From an uncultured Bacillaceae bacterium (lineage in GTDB: Bacteria > Bacillota > Bacilli > Bacillales > Cytobacillaceae): DNA of 14,141 nt. The position numbers were made by a program, and so were the translations under genes. The stretch spans positions 1 to 14,141 of the forward strand of contig CALKIU010000135.1 in NCBI GenBank assembly GCA_937995745.1, given 5' to 3'. The notes beneath the pieces were generated by a model. That model saw only the letters and a program-made list of their open reading frames with translations, searched no databases and was not told the DNA's origin. This document shows positions 7,449 to 14,141 of this stretch, piece after piece; the stretch's first letter is position 1; each line of letters opens with the position of its first letter.

Positions 7449-8180
7449 ACGAAGTTTGACCATCAGAACCGTGAATATCCCAAAGCCATCCACTGCAGGG
7501 CGGTCATACCGATCTTTAATTATAATTTAAGGGACGAACAGACTCCATTCTTTAACGGAAACAATTTCGAGAATTTTGTGAAAAAACGCAAAAAGCTTCA
7601 AATCCCCGTGTTTAAAAGGTTGATTTCCAAGTTATGGTTGAATTGCTCATCGATTCTGTCCGTTCATTTTTGAAAATTCTTTGTCATTTTTCATTTTTTA
7701 ACGATTGTTCATGAAAAAGTGCGATTATGTTCATTGCTTCACAGGGATATGTTATGTAGGATTTAAACAGTGAGAAAAAAACAAAATTTTTACAGAAAAG
7801 AAAAGTACTTGTAATCAGTGCGGCCGGGATGCTCCCGCCGCCACAGGGGGAAAAAACTGTTGGAGACCGGCCGGCGCGGGGAAAATGATATGACATTTAA
7901 AACGGGCGTTGCCGCAGAAGCTTTTGAAATTCCGGAAATCCGCCTTTTTGCTGTTCCTAAAATTTCCCCGTTTATGAGACCTTTTTAATATATATTCGTG
8001 ATAAATGAAAACTTGCTCCGGTTTCGGAACCGGTTTGTATCAAGGGGATCCGATCCGGCGGTTTATGCAGGACAAAAGATTTAAGCAAAAATGTTCGGCA
8101 TTCGTGTTTTTTCGCCGGTTGAGATTCCAGATTCCGCCAAAATTGCTAAAAACCCAAGAACATTTAAATTTATCCCCTAC
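7449..8180. other. Long mostly AT-rich intergenic region between yfkAB and the fumarase
   Basis: No ORF here has a ribosome site or a known family. Within it lie a GC-rich foldable block (7820-7873) and a small hairpin, CCGGTT-TCGG-AACCGG (8018-8033). The rest is AT-rich with no repeats that I can see. Confidence 0.5.
7820..7873 (+). ncRNA. Candidate structured RNA or hairpin cluster
   Basis: A GC-rich block stands out from AT-rich surroundings. CGGCCGG (7821-7827) can pair with CCGGCCG (7867-7873) to enclose smaller stems; alternatively 7820-7841 folds alone as GCGG-CGGGA/TCCCG-CCGC, and CCACAG/CTGTTGG forms a second hairpin. I recognise no RNA family, and the strand is a guess. Confidence 0.2.
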
Positions 8181-8203
8181 TTTTATAAAAATTGTAAAAA
8201 CGT

Positions 8204-8209
8204 TATAAT
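8204..8209 (+). promoter_or_regulatory. Probable fumarase promoter (-10)
   Basis: A perfect TATAAT lies 79 bases before the fumarase start, with a weak -35 (TTTTAT at 8181-8186, spacing 17) in a very AT-rich context. Confidence 0.45.
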
Positions 8210-8288
8210 GAAAAAAGCTAACTATTTTTAAAATTCATAAAAACATGACAATAATTTTATGGCTAAAGGGAAAGGAGAAAACAATCTG

Positions 8289-9839
8289 ATGAATATTGAA
8301 AAATTCCAGGAAAGCATGTATCAGCTCATCGTGGAAACTTCGACAAAACTGCCGAAAGATGTCCGCCGGGCGCTCAAGAAAGCTATCGTCCGCGAAAATG
8401 CCGGCACCCGCGCGGCGATGAGTTTGGCAACAATTGCCAAAAACATTAACATGGCGGAGGAGAACATAGCGCCTATTTGCCAGGACACGGGGCTGCCTAC
8501 ATTTAAAATTAAAACCCCGGTCGGCGTCAACCAGCTGGAATTGAAAGAAGCGATCAGGAAAGCGATTGCCCAGGCGACGAAAGACGGCAAATTAAGACCG
8601 AATTCCGTTGATTCCCTCACCGGAGAAAACAGCGGCGACAATTTGGGCGAAGGAGTTCCTGTCATTAAGTTTGAGCAATGGGAAAAGGATGAAATCGAAG
8701 TGCGCCTCATCCTCAAAGGAGGCGGCTGTGAAAATAAAAATATCCAATACAGTCTTCCCGCGGAAATCGAAGGCCTCGGACGCGCGGGCCGCGATCTCGA
8801 CGGCATCCGCAAATGCATTTTGCATGCGGTATACCAAGCGCAAGGACAAGGCTGCAGCGCAGGCTTCATCGGCGTCGGAATCGGCGGCGACCGTTCATCC
8901 GGTTATGATTTGGCGAAGGAACAGCTGTTCCGTCCGGTTGATGACGTAAATCCGAACGAAGATCTCCGCAAACTGGAAGAATACATTATGGAACATGCCA
9001 ACAAACTCGGCATCGGCACCATGGGCTTCGGAGGGGAAACGACGCTGCTCGGCTGCAAAATCGGCGCCATGCACCGCATCCCGGCCAGCTTCTATGTATC
9101 CGTAGCTTATAACTGCTGGGCATTCCGCCGCCAAGGCGTGTATATCGATCCGGAAACGGGCGAAATCACGAAATGGATGTACCAAGAAGGCGAAGACGTG
9201 GACTTTGCGGAGGATGAAGCGGGACAAGAAGTGGCGGCCGCTTCCGAAGAAAAAGAAACGAAAGTCATCAAATTAAAAGCGCCGATTACGGAAGAACAAA
9301 TCCGCCAGCTGAAAGTGGGCGATGTCGTGCAAATTGACGGCAGAATCTACACGGGCCGCGATGCCCTCCACAAATATTTGATGGACAACGACGCGCCCGT
9401 TGATTTAAACGGCCAAATTATCTACCATTGCGGACCCGTTATGTTGAAAGATGAGAACGGCAATTGGCAAGTGAAAGCTGCCGGCCCGACAACGAGCATC
9501 CGCGAAGAGCCGTATCAAGGAGACATCATGAAAAAGTTTGGCGTCCGGGCCGTCATTGGAAAGGGCGGCATGGGCGAAAAAACGCTCGCTGCTTTGAAAG
9601 AGCATGGCGGCGTGTACTTGAACGCCATCGGCGGCGCGGCCCAGTACTATGCGGACTGCATCAAGTCCGTCGACGGTGTGAATTTCCTCGAATTCGGCAT
9701 TCCGGAAGCGATGTGGCATCTGACCGTTGAGGGCTTCACCGCCGTCGTCACCATGGACTCCCATGGAAACAGCCTCCACAAAGACGTGGACAAAACTTCA
9801 TTTGAAAAACTGCAAGAAATGAAAGAACCGGTATTTTGA
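8289..9839 (+). CDS. fumA: Class I (4Fe-4S) fumarate hydratase
   Basis: The enzyme hydrates fumarate to malate in the TCA cycle, using an oxygen-sensitive 4Fe-4S cluster. It is a single-chain class I fumarase with alpha-like and beta-like domains fused. From the start at 8289 (516 residues), the cluster ligands are probably C64 (ICQDTG), C189 (GQGCSAGF) and C276 (NCWAFRR). An acidic linker at about 300-325 leads to the C-terminal domain with VGDVVQIDGRIYTGRDA, GKGGM and GIPEAMWHL. The start at 8289 is chosen because GGAG at 8274-8277 lies upstream of it (11 bases, slightly long) and inside the longer ORF that begins at 8259. The KGGGCEN motif has cysteine where related enzymes often have serine. 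B. subtilis itself uses a class II enzyme (CitG), so this gene is extra relative to that species. L(+)-tartrate dehydratase is a related but less likely identity. Confidence 0.92.
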   Translation: MNIEKFQESMYQLIVETSTKLPKDVRRALKKAIVRENAGTRAAMSLATIAKNINMAEENIAPICQDTGLPTFKIKTPVGVNQLELKEAIRKAIAQATKDGKLRPNSVDSLTGENSGDNLGEGVPVIKFEQWEKDEIEVRLILKGGGCENKNIQYSLPAEIEGLGRAGRDLDGIRKCILHAVYQAQGQGCSAGFIGVGIGGDRSSGYDLAKEQLFRPVDDVNPNEDLRKLEEYIMEHANKLGIGTMGFGGETTLLGCKIGAMHRIPASFYVSVAYNCWAFRRQGVYIDPETGEITKWMYQEGEDVDFAEDEAGQEVAAASEEKETKVIKLKAPITEEQIRQLKVGDVVQIDGRIYTGRDALHKYLMDNDAPVDLNGQIIYHCGPVMLKDENGNWQVKAAGPTTSIREEPYQGDIMKKFGVRAVIGKGGMGEKTLAALKEHGGVYLNAIGGAAQYYADCIKSVDGVNFLEFGIPEAMWHLTVEGFTAVVTMDSHGNSLHKDVDKTSFEKLQEMKEPVF

Positions 9840-9848
9840 GTATTTTGA

Positions 9849-9893
9849 GTGCCAGGCACCGCGGGACCAAATTTGTCCCGCGGTGCCTGGCAC
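9849..9893. repeat. REP-like palindromic element, 19-bp perfect stem
   Basis: GTGCCAGGCACCGCGGGAC (9849-9867) and its exact complement (9875-9893) surround the loop CAAATTT. The GTGCCAGGCACC core and the GGGAC...GTCCC centre are, from memory, a widespread dispersed repeat in Bacillaceae. There is no T-run, so it is not a canonical terminator, though it lies ten bases after the fumarase stop and could act as a 3' end stabiliser. Confidence 0.75.
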
Positions 9894-9901
9894 CTCTTAT
9901 G

Positions 9902-9930
9902 GTATGATTTCCTCCCGGTTACAAAAACTA
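9902..9930 (+). promoter_or_regulatory. Possible sigma-G-type promoter of pdaA
   Basis: GTATG (9902-9906) fits the sigma-G -35 pattern GHATR, and AAAACTA (9924-9930) partly fits the -10 pattern CATnHTA, with a 17-base gap. B. subtilis pdaA is forespore (sigma-G) controlled. The match is imperfect; TGGTATGAT here could instead be an extended -10 of the housekeeping type. Confidence 0.3.
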
Positions 9931-9959
9931 ATACAAAAGTTTTCGGGAGGATTTGAACG

Positions 9960-10760
9960 ATGTTTCGCTTCAAGGTGTCTTTGCTTGTTTTTCTCTTGTC
10001 GTTTTTTGTCGCCTGGCCGGCAGCGGCCGAAGCGGACAATTTTCCGATCCATTGGGGTTTTAAAAAGGGCAGGGACGAGCAACCGGCCGATGCGGGAAAG
10101 CGGCTCGAGGGGCTTCTTGACAAATATGACTCCTATTATATGGGCGATACGGACAAGAAAGTGATCTATCTAACTTTTGACAACGGATACGAGAACGGCT
10201 ACACAAAAGACATTCTCGATGTCCTCAAAAAAGAAAAAGTGCCCGCCGCCTTTTTCATTACGGGCCATTACTTGGAAAGCGCGCCGGAGCTCGTGAAACG
10301 AATGGCCGAGGAAGGGCATATCATCGGCAACCATACCTGGTCCCATCCCGATTTAACGACCGTCAGCGACGACCGCTTTAAAAAAGAACTGGAAAAAGTG
10401 CGGAAAAAAACGGAAGAATTGACAGGCATCAAGGAAATGCATTACCTCAGGCCGCCGCGGGGAATTTTCAGCGAACGGACATTAAAACTGGCCAAAGAGG
10501 AAGGATATACCCATATTTTTTGGTCGCTGGCCTTTGTCGACTGGCATACAAACCACCAGCGGGGCTGGAAATATGCCTATGACAATATCATGAGGCAAAT
10601 CCACCCCGGAGCCGTCCTCCTGCTCCACACCGTCTCCAAAGACAACGCCGAAGCCTTGGAAAAGGTAATCAAAGACTTGAAAGCGAGGGGCTATACTTTC
10701 GAAAGTCTGGATCATTTAGTCGTGAAAAAACGGTTCCGCATTCCCTGGCCGTTTTTTTAA
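9960..10760 (+). CDS. pdaA: PdaA, delta-lactam-forming peptidoglycan N-acetylmuramic acid deacetylase
   Basis: PdaA removes the acetyl group from N-acetylmuramic acid so that muramic delta-lactam can form in the spore cortex, a mark needed for germination. The 266-residue length fits B. subtilis PdaA (about 263). An N-terminal signal peptide (1-23, ending PAAA) exports it. The NodB-type carbohydrate esterase motifs are in order: TFDNG (72-76), the zinc-binding HTWSH (125-129), RPPRG (164-168), the DWHTN region (194-198) and LLHTVS with H223. TFDNG in place of TFDDG is typical of PdaA. GGGAGG lies nine bases before the ATG. The gene stands alone between a REP-like hairpin and a terminator. Its presence marks the host as a spore former. 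Confidence 0.93.
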   Translation: MFRFKVSLLVFLLSFFVAWPAAAEADNFPIHWGFKKGRDEQPADAGKRLEGLLDKYDSYYMGDTDKKVIYLTFDNGYENGYTKDILDVLKKEKVPAAFFITGHYLESAPELVKRMAEEGHIIGNHTWSHPDLTTVSDDRFKKELEKVRKKTEELTGIKEMHYLRPPRGIFSERTLKLAKEEGYTHIFWSLAFVDWHTNHQRGWKYAYDNIMRQIHPGAVLLLHTVSKDNAEALEKVIKDLKARGYTFESLDHLVVKKRFRIPWPFF

Positions 10761-10799
10761 CCAGCATCCATCCGGAAAAGGAGATAGACGATTTTTTTG

Positions 10800-10863
10800 A
10801 AAAAAGGGGCCAACAGCCCCCGGTGCGGCAAAATGCCGCCAGAAGGGGCGGGGGCCCTTTTTT
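10800..10863. terminator. Large two-way terminator after pdaA
   Basis: AAAAAAGGG (10800-10808) pairs with CCCTTTTTT (10855-10863); inside lie further stems, CCCC/GGGG and GCGGCA-AAA-TGCCGC. The six A on one side and six T on the other make it work in either direction. It ends pdaA on the plus strand. Confidence 0.8.
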
Positions 10864-10946
10864 CGCTCACAGCCGAAACCTTCAAGGAAAGGTGACCCGT
10901 GCACACCGGGAGGGCACGGGTATTTTTCATTTTCCGGCCGGAATCA

Positions 10947-10955
10947 TGGTATAAT
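10947..10955 (+). promoter_or_regulatory. Extended -10 promoter of yfjP
   Basis: TGGTATAAT is a perfect extended -10, 28 bases before the yfjP start codon. The -35 region is poor. The start of transcription would be near 10962, giving a very short leader. Confidence 0.6.
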
Positions 10956-10982
10956 TTTCATAAAAAAATTGGGGAGAACGAT

Positions 10983-11864
10983 ATGGTCGAAACCGTTCAA
11001 ATAGAAGGTCCTTACAACTTTGACAGTGTGTTGGAGCGGTATGCCTTTGATCCCCTCCGTCCGGCCGATCTCAAGGAGCGGGCCGCCAAAGTGCCGCTCT
11101 ATATTGCCGGCAAGCCGTCCGTCTTTACCGTCCGGTCTGCCGGAACGACGGACGCTCCTCAATTTGTCGTCGAAGGATTGACAGAAGCAAACAAGGAGGA
11201 GGCGTTGGAAAAGCTGTCCCGTCTTTTTCAGTGGCATGTGCCGTTAAAGGAGATCCATGAACATTTTCAAAAAACCGCTCTTAAGCCTTTATTTGATGAA
11301 TTTGCGGGAACACCGTTGATTTTGGATCCGGACCCGTACAGTTCTTTATTGAGAAGCATCATTCACCAGCAGATTAACATGGCCTTTGCCCACAAATTGA
11401 CGGAGCGTTTTGTAAAAACGTACGGCTTTGAAAGCGACGGCGTGTATTTTTACCCGCCGCCGGAAACGGTGGCCCGCCTGACCGTGGACGAACTGTGCGG
11501 TTTGCAGTTTAACAGGCGCAAGGCCGAATATGTGATTGGCATAGCCCGGGCCATTGCAGACGGCGAATTGGATTTGGAAGACTTGGAAAAAAAGACGGAT
11601 GATGAGATTATGGCGGAGCTGACGAAATATCGCGGTGTCGGACCGTGGACGGCGCAAAATTTCCTCCTCTTCGGGTTGGGGAGGCCCAATCTTTTCCCTC
11701 TGGCAGATGTGGGCATCCAAAATGCGGTAAAGAAACTGTACAATTTGGACCGAAAACCGACTGTTGCGGAATTGAAGGAATACATGAAAGATTGGGAACC
11801 TTATTTAAGCTATGCGTCCATGTATTTGTGGAAAAGTGTGGAACTCCGCACTCCATCCGATTGA
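10983..11864 (+). CDS. yfjP: AlkA-type DNA-3-methyladenine glycosylase II, YfjP
   Basis: The 293-residue protein belongs to the HhH-GPD base-excision repair glycosylases, which remove alkylated purines from DNA. The helix-hairpin-helix is at TKYRGVGPWTAQ (about 214-225), and the catalytic aspartate is probably D242 in FPLADVG. RSIIHQQIN (about 124-132) is the usual active-site helix start. The N-terminal 100 residues match the AlkA-like fold region rather than a transcription-factor domain, so it is not an Ada fusion. The start at 10983 is set by GGGGAG six bases upstream; a GTG at 10899 lies inside the upstream region before the promoter. No cysteines form an iron-sulfur cluster at the C-terminus, unlike EndoIII. 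It follows pdaA in the same direction but is a separate unit. Confidence 0.92.
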   Translation: MVETVQIEGPYNFDSVLERYAFDPLRPADLKERAAKVPLYIAGKPSVFTVRSAGTTDAPQFVVEGLTEANKEEALEKLSRLFQWHVPLKEIHEHFQKTALKPLFDEFAGTPLILDPDPYSSLLRSIIHQQINMAFAHKLTERFVKTYGFESDGVYFYPPPETVARLTVDELCGLQFNRRKAEYVIGIARAIADGELDLEDLEKKTDDEIMAELTKYRGVGPWTAQNFLLFGLGRPNLFPLADVGIQNAVKKLYNLDRKPTVAELKEYMKDWEPYLSYASMYLWKSVELRTPSD

Positions 11865-12227
11865 CGAAAAGGATCCTTTGGTGACGGATCGGATGATGAG
11901 GACGGAGGGCCGGTCGAATTTCCGCCGGAAATGAAAGCGCTGCTCGAAATTTTGGGGTTTTTGTTTAAAAGAACTAAGGAAATGTCCGAAAACCTTGATG
12001 AAAACACTGGCATCTTCCCCGGTTTCAGGGAAGGTGCTTTTTATTTTGTGAAACAAAGGCCATTTTTTGCGCAATGGATGGGGAACGTTTCCCTGGAATG
12101 GCCCCGGTCCCTGTTTGTTGGAATCGCAAAAATCGCAACCATGAATGAAAAATATTTTTACAGAGAAAAAGAGGCGATAACGCCTCTTGAAAATGGCCGG
12201 ATGCCGCACAACGGCAGGATACTCTGA
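11865..12227 (+). other. Unassigned stretch with an open frame in phase with yfjP
   Basis: After the yfjP TGA the same frame stays open for 120 codons to a second TGA at 12225. The first part reads as an acidic glycine-rich run followed by a helix-like segment (MKALLEILGFLFKR). There is no ribosome site before the ATG at 11931, and the minus-strand terminator of the next gene lies inside its end. It could be decayed coding sequence or chance; no family is recognised. Confidence 0.3.
12163..12188 (-). terminator. Intrinsic terminator of the AAA+ gene
   Basis: AAGAGGCG (12169-12176) and CGCCTCTT (12181-12188) form a perfect 8-bp stem with a four-base loop. On the minus strand it is followed by TTTTTCTC. 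It lies about 83 bases after the AAA+ stop codon. Confidence 0.75.
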
Positions 12228-12270
12228 ACGGTGCACAACACAGTTGCTGCGGATCTGAACGGCCAAACCT

Positions 12271-13740
12271 TCAATATTTAACATCTGCTTCAGTAATTAA
12301 ACTCAACTCGTCGATACCGGGCGAAGCCAGTCCGACAATCCGGTTCGCCTGATTGGAGACTGTCCTTTCAAATAAGTTTCTCATGACCCTTGCGTTGGCA
12401 AAATTTTCGTCCTTGTTTTCATAAGCGGAAACGGCAAATCGATAGACAATGTCCAACGCCTCCGCGCTGATCTGAAAGCCGTTGTTTTCACACATTTTTA
12501 CAAAAATCCGGGTCAGTTCTTCCGGCGAGTAATCTTCGAAAACGATAAATTTCGTAAATCGCGATTTTAGACCGGGATTGGAATGGAGAAACTGCTGCAT
12601 TTCACCGGGATAGCCGGCGACGATGACGATAAAATCATCCCGGTAATCTTCCATCCGCTTGAGCAGCGTGTCGATCGCTTCCCGTCCGAAATCGTCTTTC
12701 GCCAGCGTATAAGCTTCATCGATGAACAATACGCCGCCGAGCGCTTTTTGAATCACTTCATCGGTTTTTAATGCGGTTTGTCCCACATATCCGGCAACAA
12801 GGCCGGAACGGTCCACTTCAACTAAATGTCCTTTTGACAAAAGACCCAAAGTCTTATAAATCTTTGCAATCAGCCTGGCAATCGTCGTTTTCCCGGTGCC
12901 CGGATTGCCGGTAAAGACAAGATGATTGGCCATCGGGATTTCCGGCAGACCTTTTTCTCTCCGCATTTGTTGGACTTTCAGGAGATTGATGATATTGTCG
13001 ATTTCTGCCTTGATTGAATCGAGGCCGATTAAACCGTGCAATTTCTCGATAAGTTCTTCCAGAGTTTCTGCCTCTTCTTCATATTCAGCAGATTCCGCGG
13101 CCACGGCCGGTTCAATGCCGTCCACTTCTGCTATGATGTCTTCTTCGCTGTGTACATCGAAGACGGACTTCACAACAATGGAATTTTCATCGATGAGGTC
13201 GTTCACGGGAGCAATGATGGAAAGGTAAGTGTCCAGCGTGTTAACGATCGCAAACAATCTGTGTCTCACTTCTTCGTTTTCGTTAAAAACGAGGGGATAC
13301 TTGTAGGCAACGTTTAACACAAGTTTCGCATATGTGGCGGCAATCGCACCGAGATCAAAGTCCGTTTCGGCAAATATTCTCGAATCAATGTAAAAAATGT
13401 ACATTGCCTGTTCTTTTAATGTGGACAAAGCTTCTTCGAAATCTTCCGGGAGGCTGTGCAATTTTCTTGAAAATTCGTCGACCGAATAAGCGGTACCGAA
13501 GATATTGTTGAAAATATTGCGGGAGATCACATAGCTGTTCTTGCCGGAATCAGGGGCTGATAACAACATGGCGAGGTTTTTGACGGGCTCCAAAAATCGA
13601 TCATGTTTAATATCATCCTGAAATTTATTAAAATTTCTCGTCTCATGCTCATCGATCGGAGGCAAATTCCCGATAAATTTCGCGACAGTTTGAAACAACT
13701 TTTTCGTTTCACCAATGTATTCCGGATATAAATTTGTCAT
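12271..13740 (-). CDS. CbxX/CfxQ-type AAA+ ATPase with an unassigned N-terminal domain
   Basis: This 489-residue protein has a C-terminal AAA+ domain of the CbxX/CfxQ (SpoVK-like) family: Walker A GNPGTGKTT (about 278-286), pore loop AGYVGQT (about 316-322), Walker B VLFIDEAY (337-344), sensor AGYP (about 375-378), arginine finger in LKSRF (about 394) and sensor 2 FANAR (about 447-451). Such ATPases remodel protein complexes. The first 215 or so residues look helical and match nothing I recognise, followed by a glutamate-rich linker (about 218-235). SpoVK of B. subtilis is about 322 residues, so this is longer by that domain. EccA of type VII secretion has a similar plan with a TPR N-terminus, but no secretion genes are visible here. 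The start at 13740 follows AAAGGAG; an upstream TTG at 13767 has no ribosome site. Confidence 0.85.
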   Translation of the reverse strand: MTNLYPEYIGETKKLFQTVAKFIGNLPPIDEHETRNFNKFQDDIKHDRFLEPVKNLAMLLSAPDSGKNSYVISRNIFNNIFGTAYSVDEFSRKLHSLPEDFEEALSTLKEQAMYIFYIDSRIFAETDFDLGAIAATYAKLVLNVAYKYPLVFNENEEVRHRLFAIVNTLDTYLSIIAPVNDLIDENSIVVKSVFDVHSEEDIIAEVDGIEPAVAAESAEYEEEAETLEELIEKLHGLIGLDSIKAEIDNIINLLKVQQMRREKGLPEIPMANHLVFTGNPGTGKTTIARLIAKIYKTLGLLSKGHLVEVDRSGLVAGYVGQTALKTDEVIQKALGGVLFIDEAYTLAKDDFGREAIDTLLKRMEDYRDDFIVIVAGYPGEMQQFLHSNPGLKSRFTKFIVFEDYSPEELTRIFVKMCENNGFQISAEALDIVYRFAVSAYENKDENFANARVMRNLFERTVSNQANRIVGLASPGIDELSLITEADVKY

Positions 13741-13772
13741 TATAAAACTCCTTTGATCCATAATCAAACACT

Positions 13773-13800
13773 ATTTTAACATACCAACCCCCACCATCAA
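13773..13800 (-). promoter_or_regulatory. Promoter of the AAA+ gene
   Basis: On the minus strand TTGATG (complement of 13795-13800) and TAAAAT (complement of 13773-13778) are spaced by 16 bases, with a TG before the -10 (TGTTAAAAT). It lies 33 bases before the start codon. Confidence 0.6.
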
Positions 13801-13828
13801 AATACCTAAAATTTCCTAATCGGGACAT

Positions 13829-13848
13829 GGGGACAGGTTCGCTGTCCC
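13829..13848. repeat. REP-like GGGACAG hairpin
   Basis: GGGACAG (13830-13836) and CTGTCCC (13842-13848) form a 7-bp stem around GTTCG, preceded by a further GGGACAT direct copy at 13822. From memory this GGGGACAGGTTC-type element is widespread between genes in Bacillaceae. It shares the GGGAC/GTCCC centre with the element at 9849. Confidence 0.6.
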
Positions 13849-13913
13849 AAAATTCATGGAGGAACCCGGCGTTTTATGTTCTGAATTGTCAAAATACGGA
13901 TAGAACCGCATTA

Positions 13914-13997
13914 TAGACGCATAGAACGTAAAATTAGACGCATAGACGGGCAAATTAGACGCATAGAAACTAAAATGAGACGCATAGAAAAAATTCC
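13914..13997. repeat. Tandem array of four 21-bp units
   Basis: Three full units (13914-13934, 13935-13955, 13956-13976) and a fourth, diverged one (from 13977) share the core AGACGCATAGA, with AT-rich spacers of about eight bases. A more degenerate copy (ATAGAACCGCAT) precedes them. The period is seven codons, so one plus-strand frame reads a basic heptad (RRIERKI, RRIDGQI, RRIETKM, RRIEKIP) and one minus-strand frame reads repeated YAS motifs. Neither has a start with a ribosome site. Confidence 0.8.
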
Positions 13998-14141
13998 GGG
14001 ATTTTTCAGCAAGTTAAATTTCATGAAAATATACATTTAATGTAAAATTTGGCACCGATTTTTCTATAAAAATTTCTTTTATGACCTTCAAAGATAAACT
14101 TTTCAAATTACACCGTTTGAAAAAGCATGCTTTTTTTAAAA
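13998..14141. other. AT-rich right edge without a gene
   Basis: No ORF or recognisable RNA gene is visible. A TACATT-TA-ATGTA inverted repeat lies near 14030 and an AAAAAGCATGCTTTTT palindrome at 14120-14135, the latter possibly part of a signal for a gene beyond the window. Confidence 0.4.

Noticed and set aside
7684..7896. Minus-strand ORF of 70 codons
   Set aside because: No ribosome site or family; it crosses the GC-rich foldable block.
8005..8208. Plus-strand ORF of 67 codons before the fumarase
   Set aside because: There is no ribosome site, and its end overlaps the probable fumarase promoter.
11805..12284. Minus-strand ORF of 159 codons
   Set aside because: It overlaps the end of yfjP and runs through the AAA+ terminator; its composition looks like a shadow frame and no ribosome site is seen.
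13914..13997. CRISPR array
   Set aside because: The units are 21 bp in direct tandem with spacers of about eight AT-rich bases; there are no unique 30-base spacers and no cas genes.
14120..14135. Intrinsic terminator at the right edge
   Set aside because: The palindrome AAAAAGCATGCTTTTT has no room for a loop without breaking the GC pairs, so the hairpin would be weak.

Overview
The window looks like chromosomal DNA of a Bacillaceae member (Firmicutes). The evidence is strong AGGAGG-type ribosome sites with ATG/TTG/GTG starts, TGnTATAAT-type promoters, a sporulation cortex enzyme (PdaA), a perfect PerR operator, and a gene set that I recall as the yfj/yfk neighbourhood of Bacillus subtilis. 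The moderately high GC of the coding regions would fit a thermophilic genus such as Caldibacillus, but that is a guess.

Layout. Positions 9-1925 (minus) encode a ZosA-type P1B metal ATPase; its promoter at about 2086-2094 is overlapped by a perfect PerR box. Positions 2249-3430 (minus) encode an MFS transporter resembling YfkF. Positions 3431-4012 hold no gene I can support. A YwcJ/NirC-like formate/nitrite channel follows at 4075-4890 (minus), with a strong terminator. YfkD (5283-6113, plus) and the radical SAM protein YfkAB (6276-7400, minus) converge on a shared terminator region. A long, mostly AT-rich non-coding stretch (7401-8288) precedes a class I fumarase (8289-9839, plus). A 19-bp perfect hairpin of a Bacillaceae repeat type separates it from pdaA (9960-10760, plus), which is followed by a two-way terminator and the AlkA-type glycosylase yfjP (10983-11864, plus). 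A CbxX/CfxQ AAA+ ATPase with an unassigned N-terminal domain lies at 12271-13740 (minus). The right end holds a second REP-like hairpin and a 21-bp tandem repeat.

The genes are mostly single transcription units. Shared themes are metal and peroxide homeostasis (ZosA/PerR), anion transport, central metabolism (fumarase), spore cortex modification (PdaA) and base-excision repair (YfjP). The order yfkF - yfkD - yfkAB - pdaA - yfjP matches my memory of B. subtilis, with the FNT channel and the fumarase interleaved.

I do not see an obviously new multi-gene system. The best leads are the ZosA/PerR divergent region with a small ORF, the AAA+ protein with an orphan N-terminal domain, the 21-bp repeat that is open on both strands, and a GC-rich foldable island in the 7401-8288 gap.
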